Positions 53,490-61,458 of a stretch of DNA of 64,000 nucleotides are shown piece after piece (position 1 is the first letter of the stretch; each line of letters opens with the position of its first letter). The DNA is from an uncultured Kineothrix sp. (GTDB taxonomy: Bacteria > Bacillota > Clostridia > Lachnospirales > Lachnospiraceae): assembly GCA_910588855.1 (NCBI GenBank), contig CAJUSR010000008.1, positions 80,371-144,370 of the forward strand. The letters are read 5' to 3'. The notes beneath the pieces are model-generated. The model worked only from the letters and a program-made list of their open reading frames with translations. It had not been told where the DNA came from and ran no database searches. A program made the translations under genes and the position numbers.

Positions 53490-53702
53490 TTACTCACCTG
53501 ATAAAGCATCCATGTACTTATCAACTTTAGAAACATTGATAAGATAACTTTTCCCAATACGAACAACCGCCCCGGCATCTTCGGCAATTTTCCGCATTGT
53601 GTTCTTACCCACTCCGTACCGCATACAAGCAGGCTCAATCTTAATAGTTTTCACCTGTGGTACTTCTCTTTTCATCATTTCTTTTACTTTTAATGCTTCC
53701 AT
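53490..53702 (-). CDS. Excisionase-like HTH protein (DUF6462 type)
   Basis: A 70-residue protein: KTIKIEPACMRYGVGKNTMR is a MerR/excisionase-type helix-turn-helix and GAVVRIGKSYLINVSKVDKY the wing. The same pattern is in the 64-residue protein at 56424-56618 of the second element. It is transcribed divergently from the repressor at 53823 and probably helps excision or acts as a Cro-like switch. Confidence 0.75.
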   Translation of the reverse strand: MEALKVKEMMKREVPQVKTIKIEPACMRYGVGKNTMRKIAEDAGAVVRIGKSYLINVSKVDKYMDALSGE

Positions 53703-53822
53703 AGTCTTTTTCCTTTCTGCGTCCTATTGATTATCTTGTTTCTTTATGTTAATATGGTATCATTGATATTTGAATAAAAATATATCTTTTACTTATCTAT
53801 TTTAAAATATTTTGGAGGCACT

Positions 53823-54473
53823 ATGAATAAGATTTTATTCTCTGAAAATTTGAAAACTAGAAGAATTGAATGTGGATACAAAACACAATATGCTCTTGCT
53901 AAAGAATACAATCAACGTTTTCCTTCATCTCGAAAAAATCGGAAAGAAGAAAACATTAAAAACTCAACAGGTATTTTGGGAACTATAAAGCATTATGAAA
54001 ACGGAAATTATAAAGGAAGCCCCAAACTTGACATAGTTGATAATTTATGCAAAATCCTTGAATGTGATGTTGATTATCTTTTAGGTAACATAGATTGCAA
54101 AAAGCATGATTTACAATTCGTACATAATCAAACTGGACTGTCTGAAACCGCAATATTAGAGCTTAGACAACTTTATACTGAAACCGCTGTTTATGGAGAT
54201 GCTAATTATGACTTAGACGTTATCAATACTCTTATTGAACAATTAAATCATAAAAATAATAGTGTTCTCCACTGGCTCACTATTTATTTGCACAGTAAAG
54301 GGTTGAAAAATGATTTGTGGTATTATACTGAATCTGGTACAATATCCGCAAAGAAATATATTTCCACAGAAGCTGTTATACACTTAGAAGAAAAATCGGA
54401 CACATTTGACAATTTAATACTAATGGGATTGGAAAATCGCATTAAAGCATTAAAACCCAAATCAAAGCAATAA
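53823..54473 (+). CDS. HTH repressor of element 1
   Basis: A 216-residue protein with an N-terminal Cro/CI-type HTH interrupted by a loop (LKTRRIECGYKTQYALAKEY ... NLCKILECDVDYLLGNID) and an unrecognised C-terminal half. TTGGAGG precedes the ATG. It is divergent from the excisionase-like gene. The DNA is noticeably more AT-rich than that of the replication module. It probably keeps the element quiescent. Confidence 0.75.
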   Translation: MNKILFSENLKTRRIECGYKTQYALAKEYNQRFPSSRKNRKEENIKNSTGILGTIKHYENGNYKGSPKLDIVDNLCKILECDVDYLLGNIDCKKHDLQFVHNQTGLSETAILELRQLYTETAVYGDANYDLDVINTLIEQLNHKNNSVLHWLTIYLHSKGLKNDLWYYTESGTISAKKYISTEAVIHLEEKSDTFDNLILMGLENRIKALKPKSKQ

Positions 54474-54511
54474 AAATCTCTTAATACCAAATAAAAATTA
54501 AACACATCACA

Positions 54512-54548
54512 AAAGCCCTCTCTACTTTCCACCAGTAGCAAGGGCTTT
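54512..54548 (+). terminator. Terminator of the repressor gene
   Basis: Arms AAAGCCCT and AGGGCTTT with an inner ACT/AGT pair, followed by GATTTTTC, 39 nt after the stop. Confidence 0.75.
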
Positions 54549-54569
54549 GATTTTTCAAAACTCTATTGA

Positions 54570-54589
54570 ATTGAGATAAATTTGAGATA
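54570..54589. repeat. Integrase arm-type repeats, right end of element 1
   Basis: ATTGAGATA and TTTGAGATA with an 11-bp period, matching the pair at 43517-43537 near the other end. Confidence 0.55.
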
Positions 54590-54672
54590 AAACCACCAAT
54601 TTGACAGCTTTACAATCTCCAATTTTCCTTTATTTTCGGGCTTTCCCAGCTCTAAAATCAGTTAAGGCTCTT

Positions 54673-54683
54673 CATCGTCGGGA
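54673..54683. other. Putative attR of element 1 / junction with element 2
   Basis: CATCGTCGGGA, identical to 43390-43400. Element 2's integrase module begins 100-175 bp further on, so the two elements are probably integrated side by side. Confidence 0.5.
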
Positions 54684-54790
54684 TTTTAAGTCAGTTTAAT
54701 TTAAAATGACTTATTTCCCTTTATTTAGCCGCTTTTCGGTATCTCTACCACAGCAATATAACGCTGTTTCATTGATTAAAGCTCTTGAAT

Positions 54791-54830
54791 TTGTCGTACT
54801 CTTGTCGTATGGCACACAATTTGTCGTACT
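54791..54830. repeat. Arm-type repeats near integrase 2
   Basis: TTGTCGTA at 54791, 54802 and 54821, the first two 11 bp apart. A related TTGTTGTA set with 11-bp period is at 43300-43329. These lie just beyond the integrase 2 stop. Confidence 0.5.
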
Positions 54831-54857
54831 CTCTGTCAGTCCTAGCCGGACTCTTTC

Positions 54858-56099
54858 CTAAAATACATCTAATTTGTGTGCTAAATTTTGAATTGCTTCT
54901 TGTTTCTTTGCATCGGTGACCTCTGCATAAATATCCATCGTGGTTTCAATATTAGCGTGCCCCATAATAGACTGAATCACCTTTAAATTTGTTTCATTCT
55001 CGCAAAACCTCGAACAAAAGGTATGCCTCAAATGATGACATGAGAAATGTGGTATTAGCACAGGCTCCCGGCGTTGCTTGGAAGCATTAACCACTTCTTC
55101 TGCATTGTACGATTCGTATATACGCTTAATCGCCCTGTTGATAGCCTGAGGATTATGGACATTACCAAAACGGTTCATAAAGATAAAACCTTTCATTCCG
55201 TCAATTTCCGTTTCGTTAAATCCATTCTCTTTCTGATCTGCAAGCTCTGTCTGGAGTGCATCGTAAACTGCATCCATCATCGGAATAATGCGTATACCCG
55301 CTTCTGTTTTTGGAAGTGATATAGAAAACGTACACATAGGGTGTTCTTTAAATTCCCTACTGTAATAAACAAGGCTATGGTTGATACTGATTATCCGCTT
55401 TTCAAAATCTACATCTTCCCACCTTACCCCAATCGCTTCCCCTATCCTACACCCCGTTCCTAACAGAAACTTGAATAAAGGCGTCCAACGGTAAAATTGG
55501 GGATTGTTTTCTATATAGTTTATAAAGGCTCTCTGCTGTTCCAAAGTTAAGGCGTGTCTTACGCCATGATTTCTACCCGGCTGTTTCTTTACTTGCGCCA
55601 TAACCCCGTCACTCGGATTATTACGGATAATGTCATCCCGCACTGCCAACTGGAATGTTGGGTGAAGCACCGTATGGATTGTTTCTAATGTGTTAATCTG
55701 CATTTCCTTATCTTTCAGTAAATGCTGGTAGAATTGTAGTACATCAGAAAACTTTATCGTTGCGATTTTCTTCTTCCCAAACCCATTCCGGATAAAACGG
55801 TCATACATATATTTGTAGTTCCTCATGGTTGTTCCCCTAAGTTCTGACTTTGTAGATATATACCTGTCAAAAACAAAATTGACCGTTGCACTGCCAGCTA
55901 CATAGGTATCCAATCCGTCTAACTGGTCTTTAATCAGCTTTTCTTCCCTCTCACGCAGCTCCATAATATCCTTAGAATAGATGCTCCGGCGTTTCCCTTC
56001 CGGATCAGTATAAGTATATACATACTTGCCATCGCAACTGCGTTGAGTTTCGCCTTTTCTTAAAACTCTCCCTTTATTATCCTTTCTTGATTTTGCCAT
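54858..56099 (-). CDS. int: Tyrosine integrase of element 2 (Tn916 type)
   Basis: A 413-residue recombinase with arm-binding domain (KGRVLRKGETQRSCDGKYVY), core-binding domain and catalytic residues Arg in GTGCRIGEAIGVRW, HxxR in HHLRHTFCSRFCENETN, and His/Tyr in MGHANIETTMDIYAEV. It is a relative of the integrase at 43582. Downstream genes (RHH protein, excisionase-like protein, HTH and sigma factor) follow the Tn916/Tn1549 arrangement. Confidence 0.95.
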   Translation of the reverse strand: MAKSRKDNKGRVLRKGETQRSCDGKYVYTYTDPEGKRRSIYSKDIMELREREEKLIKDQLDGLDTYVAGSATVNFVFDRYISTKSELRGTTMRNYKYMYDRFIRNGFGKKKIATIKFSDVLQFYQHLLKDKEMQINTLETIHTVLHPTFQLAVRDDIIRNNPSDGVMAQVKKQPGRNHGVRHALTLEQQRAFINYIENNPQFYRWTPLFKFLLGTGCRIGEAIGVRWEDVDFEKRIISINHSLVYYSREFKEHPMCTFSISLPKTEAGIRIIPMMDAVYDALQTELADQKENGFNETEIDGMKGFIFMNRFGNVHNPQAINRAIKRIYESYNAEEVVNASKQRREPVLIPHFSCHHLRHTFCSRFCENETNLKVIQSIMGHANIETTMDIYAEVTDAKKQEAIQNLAHKLDVF

Positions 56100-56132
56100 C
56101 TCTGCTCCTTTCTCAAGGAAAGAGATTTCGTA

Positions 56133-56315
56133 CTAGCTACTTATGGTTTCTTCCATTGCATATTGCAAATCAATACCCTTTTGTAGCACCTGCGTTATGG
56201 TCATGTCATGTTTGGACGCATATTCCCTAAGTTTTGCGGCTTCTTCCTCTGTCAGCTTCAATCCGATAAGGTTTTTCTTTGGATTGTCTGACTTTGGTCT
56301 GCCTGTCCTCGCCAC
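56133..56315 (-). CDS. CopG-like ribbon-helix-helix protein
   Basis: A 60-residue protein beginning ARTGRPKSDNPKKNLIGLKL, then TEEEAAKLREYASKHDMTIT. GTG 56315 is chosen because GGAGG is eight bases upstream; the longer frame from 56375 adds unlikely residues. Such proteins sit next to the integrase in many Clostridia conjugative elements, and probably regulate it. Confidence 0.75.
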   Translation of the reverse strand: MARTGRPKSDNPKKNLIGLKLTEEEAAKLREYASKHDMTITQVLQKGIDLQYAMEETISS

Positions 56316-56423
56316 AATATACACCTCCATCCATTTCATAATCATTATACTTTCAGTTAAACCAAAAGTCAACACCTATTTTCTGTTATACGAAAAATCT
56401 TTCTTGACTAACATATCAGCCCC

Positions 56424-56618
56424 CTATTTCACACGAAATGATTCAAGATATTCGTCAAATACATCTAAATCAACCAATACCATTCTGTCAATCTTCAAGA
56501 TAGCACCTGCATCTTTCGCCAAAGACTGGAACTTATTCATTCCCATACTGTACATTTCTGCGCCTTCCTTATATCTGACTAACCTCTTTTTGTTAATTGC
56601 TTTCGGTATTCTCTGCAT
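56424..56618 (-). CDS. Excisionase-like HTH protein (DUF6462 type)
   Basis: A 64-residue protein, KRLVRYKEGAEMYSMGMNKF then LAKDAGAILKIDRMVLVDLD, with the same helix-turn-helix and wing pattern as 53490-53702. Its place next to the integrase fits an excisionase or directionality factor. Confidence 0.75.
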   Translation of the reverse strand: MQRIPKAINKKRLVRYKEGAEMYSMGMNKFQSLAKDAGAILKIDRMVLVDLDVFDEYLESFRVK

Positions 56619-56802
56619 TAAAATAGTCCTCCTTTTTGCACAGCCTTATCTGCTAATAAATAAGCAGAATACACTTCTCCCCATTTATTAGCAGATAAAA
56701 ACTGCATTACAGGTGGCAGCTCATTACACTGCCCACATCGGTCTTGCACCGTCATTTAATTGACCGGATCACAAATCTCTCTGCAATCCGGAAGTATCAT
56801 TA

Positions 56803-56895
56803 TCACAGATATGTTTCATCGCCCCATGTAACTGCTACATATTTTGCCTGATCCAACTCGCTCCTTACCTTTGTTTCAATGCAATCTTTCAGCAT
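56803..56895 (-). CDS. Possible 30-residue small protein
   Basis: MLKDCIETKVRSELDQAKYV followed by a short VTWGDETYL end; the ATG is preceded by GTGAGGAA. It reads as a coherent amphipathic peptide and lies in the otherwise empty 442-nt gap (56619-57060) between the excisionase-like gene and the Tn916-type regulators. Real coding is not certain. Confidence 0.4.
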   Translation of the reverse strand: MLKDCIETKVRSELDQAKYVAVTWGDETYL

Positions 56896-57060
56896 TTCCT
56901 CACGTTTACCCTGCCATAAGGCAGAGCAGGTACATCATGGCGCATCTGCTTAGTGGCTCCACATATCCTCACGTCCTGTATGCAATACAGTATTCAGTTG
57001 TCAAGGTACATCTGCGCATACTCCGGTCAGCCAGCGGAAAGGGACACTGCCGACCTTGTG

Positions 57061-57300
57061 TTACGCAACTTCAAAAGCCAATATCTTTGTAATCAGCTTT
57101 GTTTCTAATCTGCGACGTAAAGTTTCATCAACACAGTAATGCGGGTTGCCGCATTCGTCATAGAGCCTTCTCGTAGCCAGAGCTGCAATATAACCCTCAT
57201 AATGTTTCAGAACCTTATTGATTGCTTCCACATCGCCGGAAGCCGCTGCCGCTATGATATGGTAAGGCAGCAATTTTGAACACTTACTTGATTTCTCCAT
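57061..57300 (-). CDS. HTH regulator, Tn916 Orf8-like
   Basis: A 79-residue protein (LLPYHIIAAAASGDVEAINK, YEGYIAALATRRLYDECGNP, ending RRRLETKLITKILAFEVA). This is the helix-turn-helix protein that accompanies the sigma factor in Tn916-family elements. It overlaps the stop of that gene by 17 nt. Confidence 0.8.
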   Translation of the reverse strand: MEKSSKCSKLLPYHIIAAAASGDVEAINKVLKHYEGYIAALATRRLYDECGNPHYCVDETLRRRLETKLITKILAFEVA

Positions 57301-57724
57301 TTCTGATACCTTCCATAATCTTTTTTAATGCTTGAAGTGAGCTGACACGATGATGATGAATGGTACTCCTGACCAGATTCATGTGCTTTGCAATTTCCGT
57401 ATCTGACATATCCATGAAAAAAGACAGCAGAATGACATTCCGCTTTTTCTCCGGCAGATACTTCAATGCTTCGCCAATAAGCTCGTCCTTTACCTCAATG
57501 TCATAATCAAGGACACGAAACATCTCTGATTCCACTATGTACTCGTCATCAGTTTTCAACTGCTCCAGCTCCCCTTCTGTTAATTCCGAGAAAGAAACTT
57601 CATGCTTCAGCCGATAGCTCCTTGCCCGTTCATAGTCAATCATTTCATTCTTCAGTATGGTCTTGCAGAAACTGTCAAACTGCTTTCTTATTCTTATCTG
57701 CTTTTCGGAAGAAGATTGCTCCAT
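57284..57724 (-). CDS. Sigma-70-family factor, Tn916 Orf7-like
   Basis: A 146-residue sigma-like protein. Region 2 is reduced; region 4 is clear at about 95-140: LPEKKRNVILLSFFMDMSDT then EIAKHMNLVRSTIHHHRVSS. In Tn916 the Orf7/Orf8 pair activates int, xis and transfer genes. AAGGAGGTGA precedes the ATG. Confidence 0.88.
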   Translation of the reverse strand: MEQSSSEKQIRIRKQFDSFCKTILKNEMIDYERARSYRLKHEVSFSELTEGELEQLKTDDEYIVESEMFRVLDYDIEVKDELIGEALKYLPEKKRNVILLSFFMDMSDTEIAKHMNLVRSTIHHHRVSSLQALKKIMEGIRNGEIK

Positions 57725-57855
57725 AAGAGTTCACCTCCTTCCGTACCCATCTGAACAGAGTGAAATATCTCCCTTTCACTCCATAGCACGAATGGAAATT
57801 GTCCGAGCGTTCATGGAACGTCGATTTTCTAAAAAATTTTAGAAATATATAAAAA

Positions 57856-57888
57856 ACGCCCAAACAGGTGCAAAACCTGTGGACGTCT
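57856..57888. terminator. Hairpin terminator upstream of the sigma factor gene
   Basis: ACGCCCAAACAGGT and ACCTGTGGACGT arms, imperfect, with a TTTTTT run on the minus strand and TTTT on the plus. It isolates the sigma factor gene from the HTH control region at 58055-58200. Confidence 0.6.
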
Positions 57889-58054
57889 TTTATCTCACAA
57901 TATAAACATCTAGCTACATCTTTGTAATCTCTAACACTACCTTTAAGGGTGTTTCCGGCAATCACATTTGCTATGATTTTTTTGACCGTTCAATACCTAT
58001 ACCCTTTTTTAGTTGTAGCTGTTGCATGGTACTCTCCACGCAATCACAAGACAA

Positions 58055-58124
58055 AAAAGCACTTGAAAAAAGCCTTTTGAGGATTGCGTTTTTTTTACAA
58101 TCCCAAAGGATTTCAAGTGCTTTT
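58055..58124. terminator. Long hairpin before the HTH regulator
   Basis: Outer arms AAAAGCACTTGAAA and TTTCAAGTGCTTTT, inner arms CCTTTTG..GATTG and CAATCCCAAAGG, with a T8 loop. It may terminate transcription in either direction at the edge of the cargo region. Confidence 0.65.
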
Positions 58125-58197
58125 GTAGTGTTATACACTACTTATTTTTAATTTTTAACACTTTTCACTTTTTGTAGGTATCGTTATACACTACTTA
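58125..58197 (+). promoter_or_regulatory. Operator pair of the HTH regulator
   Basis: GTAGTGTTATACACTAC (58125-58141) is a perfect dyad with 6-bp arms. GTTATACACTACTTA recurs exactly at 58130 and 58183, 53 bp apart. Both lie just upstream of the HTH gene, which suggests autoregulation. Confidence 0.6.
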
Positions 58198-58221
58198 AAA
58201 GAAGTCACAGGAGGTGAAAAA

Positions 58222-58566
58222 GTGTCAAATATGACTCCCACTTTAGGGCAAATAATGAAGAAAGCCCGACTTGAGCAAAGATATACACAAGAAGAAATTG
58301 CAGAACGCATTGGCTGCCATCCACAATATTACAAAAATCTTGAAAATGATAAGGGTACACCAAGTATACAGCTTTTTTGTACTATCATGCGTACATTAAA
58401 CATATCTGCTGATTCATACGTTTACCCAAACCGCAACGCAAATAATCCTTGTTGCCAAAAAATCATACAGTTACTCGGACAATGCAGCCAGTATCAGCTC
58501 TCTGTTCTTCTTGCAACCGCAGAAGCTCTAATCCGGGATAATCCCACAAAAAATAATAATACATAG
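58222..58566 (+). CDS. Xre-family HTH regulator
   Basis: A 114-residue protein with an HTH_3 domain (about 10-65: MKKARLEQRYTQEEIAERIG, CHPQYYKNLENDKGTPSIQL) and a helical C terminus. GTG 58222 has AGGAGG seven bases upstream. It sits between the integration module and the efflux cargo; probable regulator of element functions. Confidence 0.85.
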   Translation: MSNMTPTLGQIMKKARLEQRYTQEEIAERIGCHPQYYKNLENDKGTPSIQLFCTIMRTLNISADSYVYPNRNANNPCCQKIIQLLGQCSQYQLSVLLATAEALIRDNPTKNNNT

Positions 58567-58670
58567 AAAACATAGATTTTCTTATGCAACAATGTAACCA
58601 TTTCTAATTCTTTTATAGTTCTTTTATAGAATTTCTTATGCCTTTATAGAATAGTATATGTTATATCCAA

Positions 58671-58702
58671 CAATGGCTCACAACATTAGGAATGAGCCAT
58701 TG
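58671..58702. terminator. Convergent terminator, HTH regulator and MATE gene
   Basis: Arms CAATGGCTCA and TGAGCCATTG with a 12-nt loop and TTTCATTTT following on the plus strand. Confidence 0.7.
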
Positions 58703-58786
58703 TTTCATTTTAACTTTTATATTGCCTATCTAATCTTGCGTTCTTTGCCCCTTTACATAATAACAGAGCGCATATTGACTTAAATC

Positions 58787-60163
58787 CTACACTGTTTTCT
58801 CAGAATGAATATGTGTTTCTGCCACTGCCAATTCTCCATGAAGCTGTAATGCCATAATAATTGTAATAATGACTGAAATTATATCAGCAATCGGCTGTGC
58901 ATAAAGTATTCCATTTATTCCACAAACTTTCGGGAGAAACAAAATGACCGGAACAAAACAAATCCCCTGCCTGCAAGCCCCAAGTATAAAACCCTTTGTT
59001 CCTTTGCCAAGTGCAAGAAATAAAGAGGAATATACAGTGTAAAAGCCAAACAGAAAAAATGAAATTCCATTTGCCAAAAGAGATTTTTGACCTACTTCTA
59101 TCATTGCCACATTGCCCTTTGCAAACTGAGAGATAATCTGTGCAGAAAACAGAGCCATCAGCAAGCCTGCCACTACACAGAAAATTGTTGACCACAAAAT
59201 TGATGTTTTAATCGCCTCTCTCAAACGTTGAAACTTCTTTGCTCCATAACTAAATCCAGCAATTGGTTGAAATCCTTTTAGAAAACCAAATACTACTAAA
59301 GTCCCCATAGATGTAACCCTTGTAACTGCCCCCATTCCGGCAATGGCAGCATCGCCATATCCATTTGCTGCCCGGTTAGTTAATGCAATGGCAAGGCTGG
59401 TAAGAAGTTGGAAGGTAAGTGTTGGAACACCAATTTTCAAAATTTCCATATATATCTGCTTAGAGGGTTTAAACTCCTTGACACTGAATGAAAACGCACT
59501 CTTTTTGCAAAGTGCATAGATTAAATACACAAGTGTGGAAACAAATTGTGAAATGGCGGTTGCAATCGCAGCACCCTCAACCCCCATATCAAGTGCATAA
59601 ATGAAAACGGGATCTAAGCCAATATTCAATACCGCTCCTAATAATAAGGCGCACATGGTTGTTTTCGCTGCCCCTTCGCTTGCAACGATATTATTCATTG
59701 TCACATTAAACACATTGAAAATGCAGGAAACCACATAAATCCTTGCATAAGGCAGAGCATAAGGCATAATGGTAGCTGTTGCTCCAAGCATGGTTAAAAT
59801 CGGTTTAAGGAAAATGGTAGCTGAAATAATAATAATTGCTCCAATAATAACACTGCTATATACTGCTGTACTTGCCACCTTATTTGCAGTATCTCTATCC
59901 CCACGTCCTAACAGCCTTGAAAGATAGGACGCTGCACCATTACCAAACATTAACCCTAATCCTACTACTACTTGTCCTAATGGAAATACAACAGAAATTG
60001 CACCCATAGGGCTTTCTCCTAACCCTCCCACAAAATAAGCATCTACCAGATTATAAAGGGCATTGATCAACATACCAATCATAATCGGGATTCCAAGAGC
60101 CATTAGTGCTGTCGGGATTGGCGCACTCCCTAATAGTTCCATTTTGTTGTTACGTTCATTCAT
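58787..60163 (-). CDS. MATE-family multidrug efflux transporter
   Basis: A 458-residue protein with about 12 membrane segments in two six-helix halves. Motifs: LGIPIMIGMLINALYNLVDA and GAISVVFPLGQVVVGLGLMF in the first half, PTLTFQLLTSLAIALTNRAA in the second. It would export cationic drugs or metabolites using an ion gradient. Start 60163 has AAAGGAG nine bases upstream. It is divergent from padR and its promoter contains the presumed PadR operator, so it is probably de-repressed by substrate. Confidence 0.92.
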   Translation of the reverse strand: MNERNNKMELLGSAPIPTALMALGIPIMIGMLINALYNLVDAYFVGGLGESPMGAISVVFPLGQVVVGLGLMFGNGAASYLSRLLGRGDRDTANKVASTAVYSSVIIGAIIIISATIFLKPILTMLGATATIMPYALPYARIYVVSCIFNVFNVTMNNIVASEGAAKTTMCALLLGAVLNIGLDPVFIYALDMGVEGAAIATAISQFVSTLVYLIYALCKKSAFSFSVKEFKPSKQIYMEILKIGVPTLTFQLLTSLAIALTNRAANGYGDAAIAGMGAVTRVTSMGTLVVFGFLKGFQPIAGFSYGAKKFQRLREAIKTSILWSTIFCVVAGLLMALFSAQIISQFAKGNVAMIEVGQKSLLANGISFFLFGFYTVYSSLFLALGKGTKGFILGACRQGICFVPVILFLPKVCGINGILYAQPIADIISVIITIIMALQLHGELAVAETHIHSEKTV

Positions 60164-60238
60164 TTCAAAATACTCCTTTCTCAACGATGACCACTACTAT
60201 TTATAGTAGTATAATTTATAGTATTTGTTGTAAAAAGA

Positions 60239-60267
60239 AATATACTCTAATTTATAGTAGTTGTCAA
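60239..60267 (-). promoter_or_regulatory. MATE gene promoter with internal operator
   Basis: Minus strand TTGACA, 17 nt, TATATT. The spacer contains ACTATAAATTAGAG, so a bound repressor would block polymerase. Confidence 0.8.
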
Positions 60268-60296
60268 GAGAGTATTGAAATATTATTTTCTCTTTC

Positions 60297-60325
60297 TTGA
60301 CATAAGCTATAAAATCAAATACTAT
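60297..60325 (+). promoter_or_regulatory. padR promoter with overlapping operator
   Basis: TTGACA, 17 nt, TACTAT. The same ACTATAAATTAGAG word (60321-60334) overlaps the -10, predicting negative autoregulation. Related CTATTTATAG words lie at 60196-60222. Confidence 0.8.
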
Positions 60326-60374
60326 AAATTAGAGCATAAAAACATTATAAATTCAGTAAGAAAGGCTGGTCATA

Positions 60375-60914
60375 ATGGCTACGATTGATTTAATTGTATT
60401 GGGAATGTTAAAAAAAGAATCTATGAGTGCTTATGATATTCAAAAACTGGTTGAATACCGCAATATATCCAAGTGGGTAAAAATAAGCACCCCATCTATC
60501 TACAAAAAAGCTCTTCAGTTGGAGGAAAAGGGATTTATCAAAGGGGATATTGTAAAAGAAGGAAAAATGCCTGAAAAGGCGGTCTATTCCCTTACAGATA
60601 CAGGAAAAAAGGAATTTGAAAGGCTTATGCTAGAAATTGCTGCCAAGCCTATCCACATTTTTTTAGATTTTAATGCTGTGATTGTCAACTTAGACAGCCT
60701 ACCACCTGAAATCCAGCAATCTTGTGTGACGGATATTGAAAGAAATATTAAAACATTGAAAACTTATTTAGAGGAAAACATCCATGAAAAAGAAAATATT
60801 CCTGAAATTCCCGAAACAGGAATGGCTGTTTTGCAACAACAATATGTTTTAGTGGAAGCAATCGAAAAGTGGATTGCTTCTGTAAAAAAAGACTTGTTAT
60901 CAAATGATAAATAG
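60375..60914 (+). CDS. PadR-family transcription regulator
   Basis: A 179-residue regulator with the PadR winged helix (about 5-90: LIVLGMLKKESMSAYDIQKL, YKKALQLEEKGFIKG, YSLTDTGKKEFERLM) and a C-terminal coiled-coil dimerisation helix. Divergent to the MATE transporter, as for LmrR-type drug-sensing repressors. Confidence 0.92.
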   Translation: MATIDLIVLGMLKKESMSAYDIQKLVEYRNISKWVKISTPSIYKKALQLEEKGFIKGDIVKEGKMPEKAVYSLTDTGKKEFERLMLEIAAKPIHIFLDFNAVIVNLDSLPPEIQQSCVTDIERNIKTLKTYLEENIHEKENIPEIPETGMAVLQQQYVLVEAIEKWIASVKKDLLSNDK

Positions 60915-60968
60915 ATACTCTTTAATACAAAATGAGCAGATATTACTACGCCTTTATGTAATATCTGC

Positions 60969-61367
60969 TCATTTTGTTTGTCCATTAAACTTATAGCCAA
61001 CACCCCATACAGTTATTATGTACCTTGGGTGTGCCGGATCAGGCTCTATCTTTCTTCTGATTTTGTTGATATATGCTGTCATATTCCGTTCGTCAAAAAT
61101 ATATTCATTGTTCCAAACAGCATCATAAATCTGCTCTTTACTGAAAACCCGTCCTCTGTTCTGCGCTAAGAGCATAAGAATTTCAAATTCTTTTCCAGTA
61201 AGTGCAATTTCCTTTCCATTACGAAATACCTGATAATTTTCCGGTATAAGCTGTAAACCATCAAAAGAAAGTGATGTGTCTTCCTCTGAATTTATAGGCA
61301 ATTGGTATCCATATTCCTTCATCAACTGCCGAAATTTCATATAAAACTCATCATCAACATCCTCCAT
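60969..61367 (-). CDS. Receiver-less winged-helix regulator (OmpR C-terminal type)
   Basis: About 132 residues. The OmpR-type winged helix spans ~45-132: GKEIALTGKEFEILMLLAQN, GRVFSKEQIYDAVWNNEYIF, YIITVWGVGYKFNG. No phosphoacceptor domain is present; upstream sequence in this frame runs into the 3' end of the MFS gene. ATG 61367 has no good ribosome binding site and a GTG at 61400 is an alternative. It is either a truncated response regulator or a stand-alone DNA-binding protein. Confidence 0.65.
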   Translation of the reverse strand: MEDVDDEFYMKFRQLMKEYGYQLPINSEEDTSLSFDGLQLIPENYQVFRNGKEIALTGKEFEILMLLAQNRGRVFSKEQIYDAVWNNEYIFDERNMTAYINKIRRKIEPDPAHPRYIITVWGVGYKFNGQTK

Positions 61368-61458
61368 CTTAATAAATATTACATTCCCAATATGTATCAC
61401 ATCCTTTATAACAACCAATCTTATACTTCTACTTCTGAAATGCTTTGTAACAATCCAC

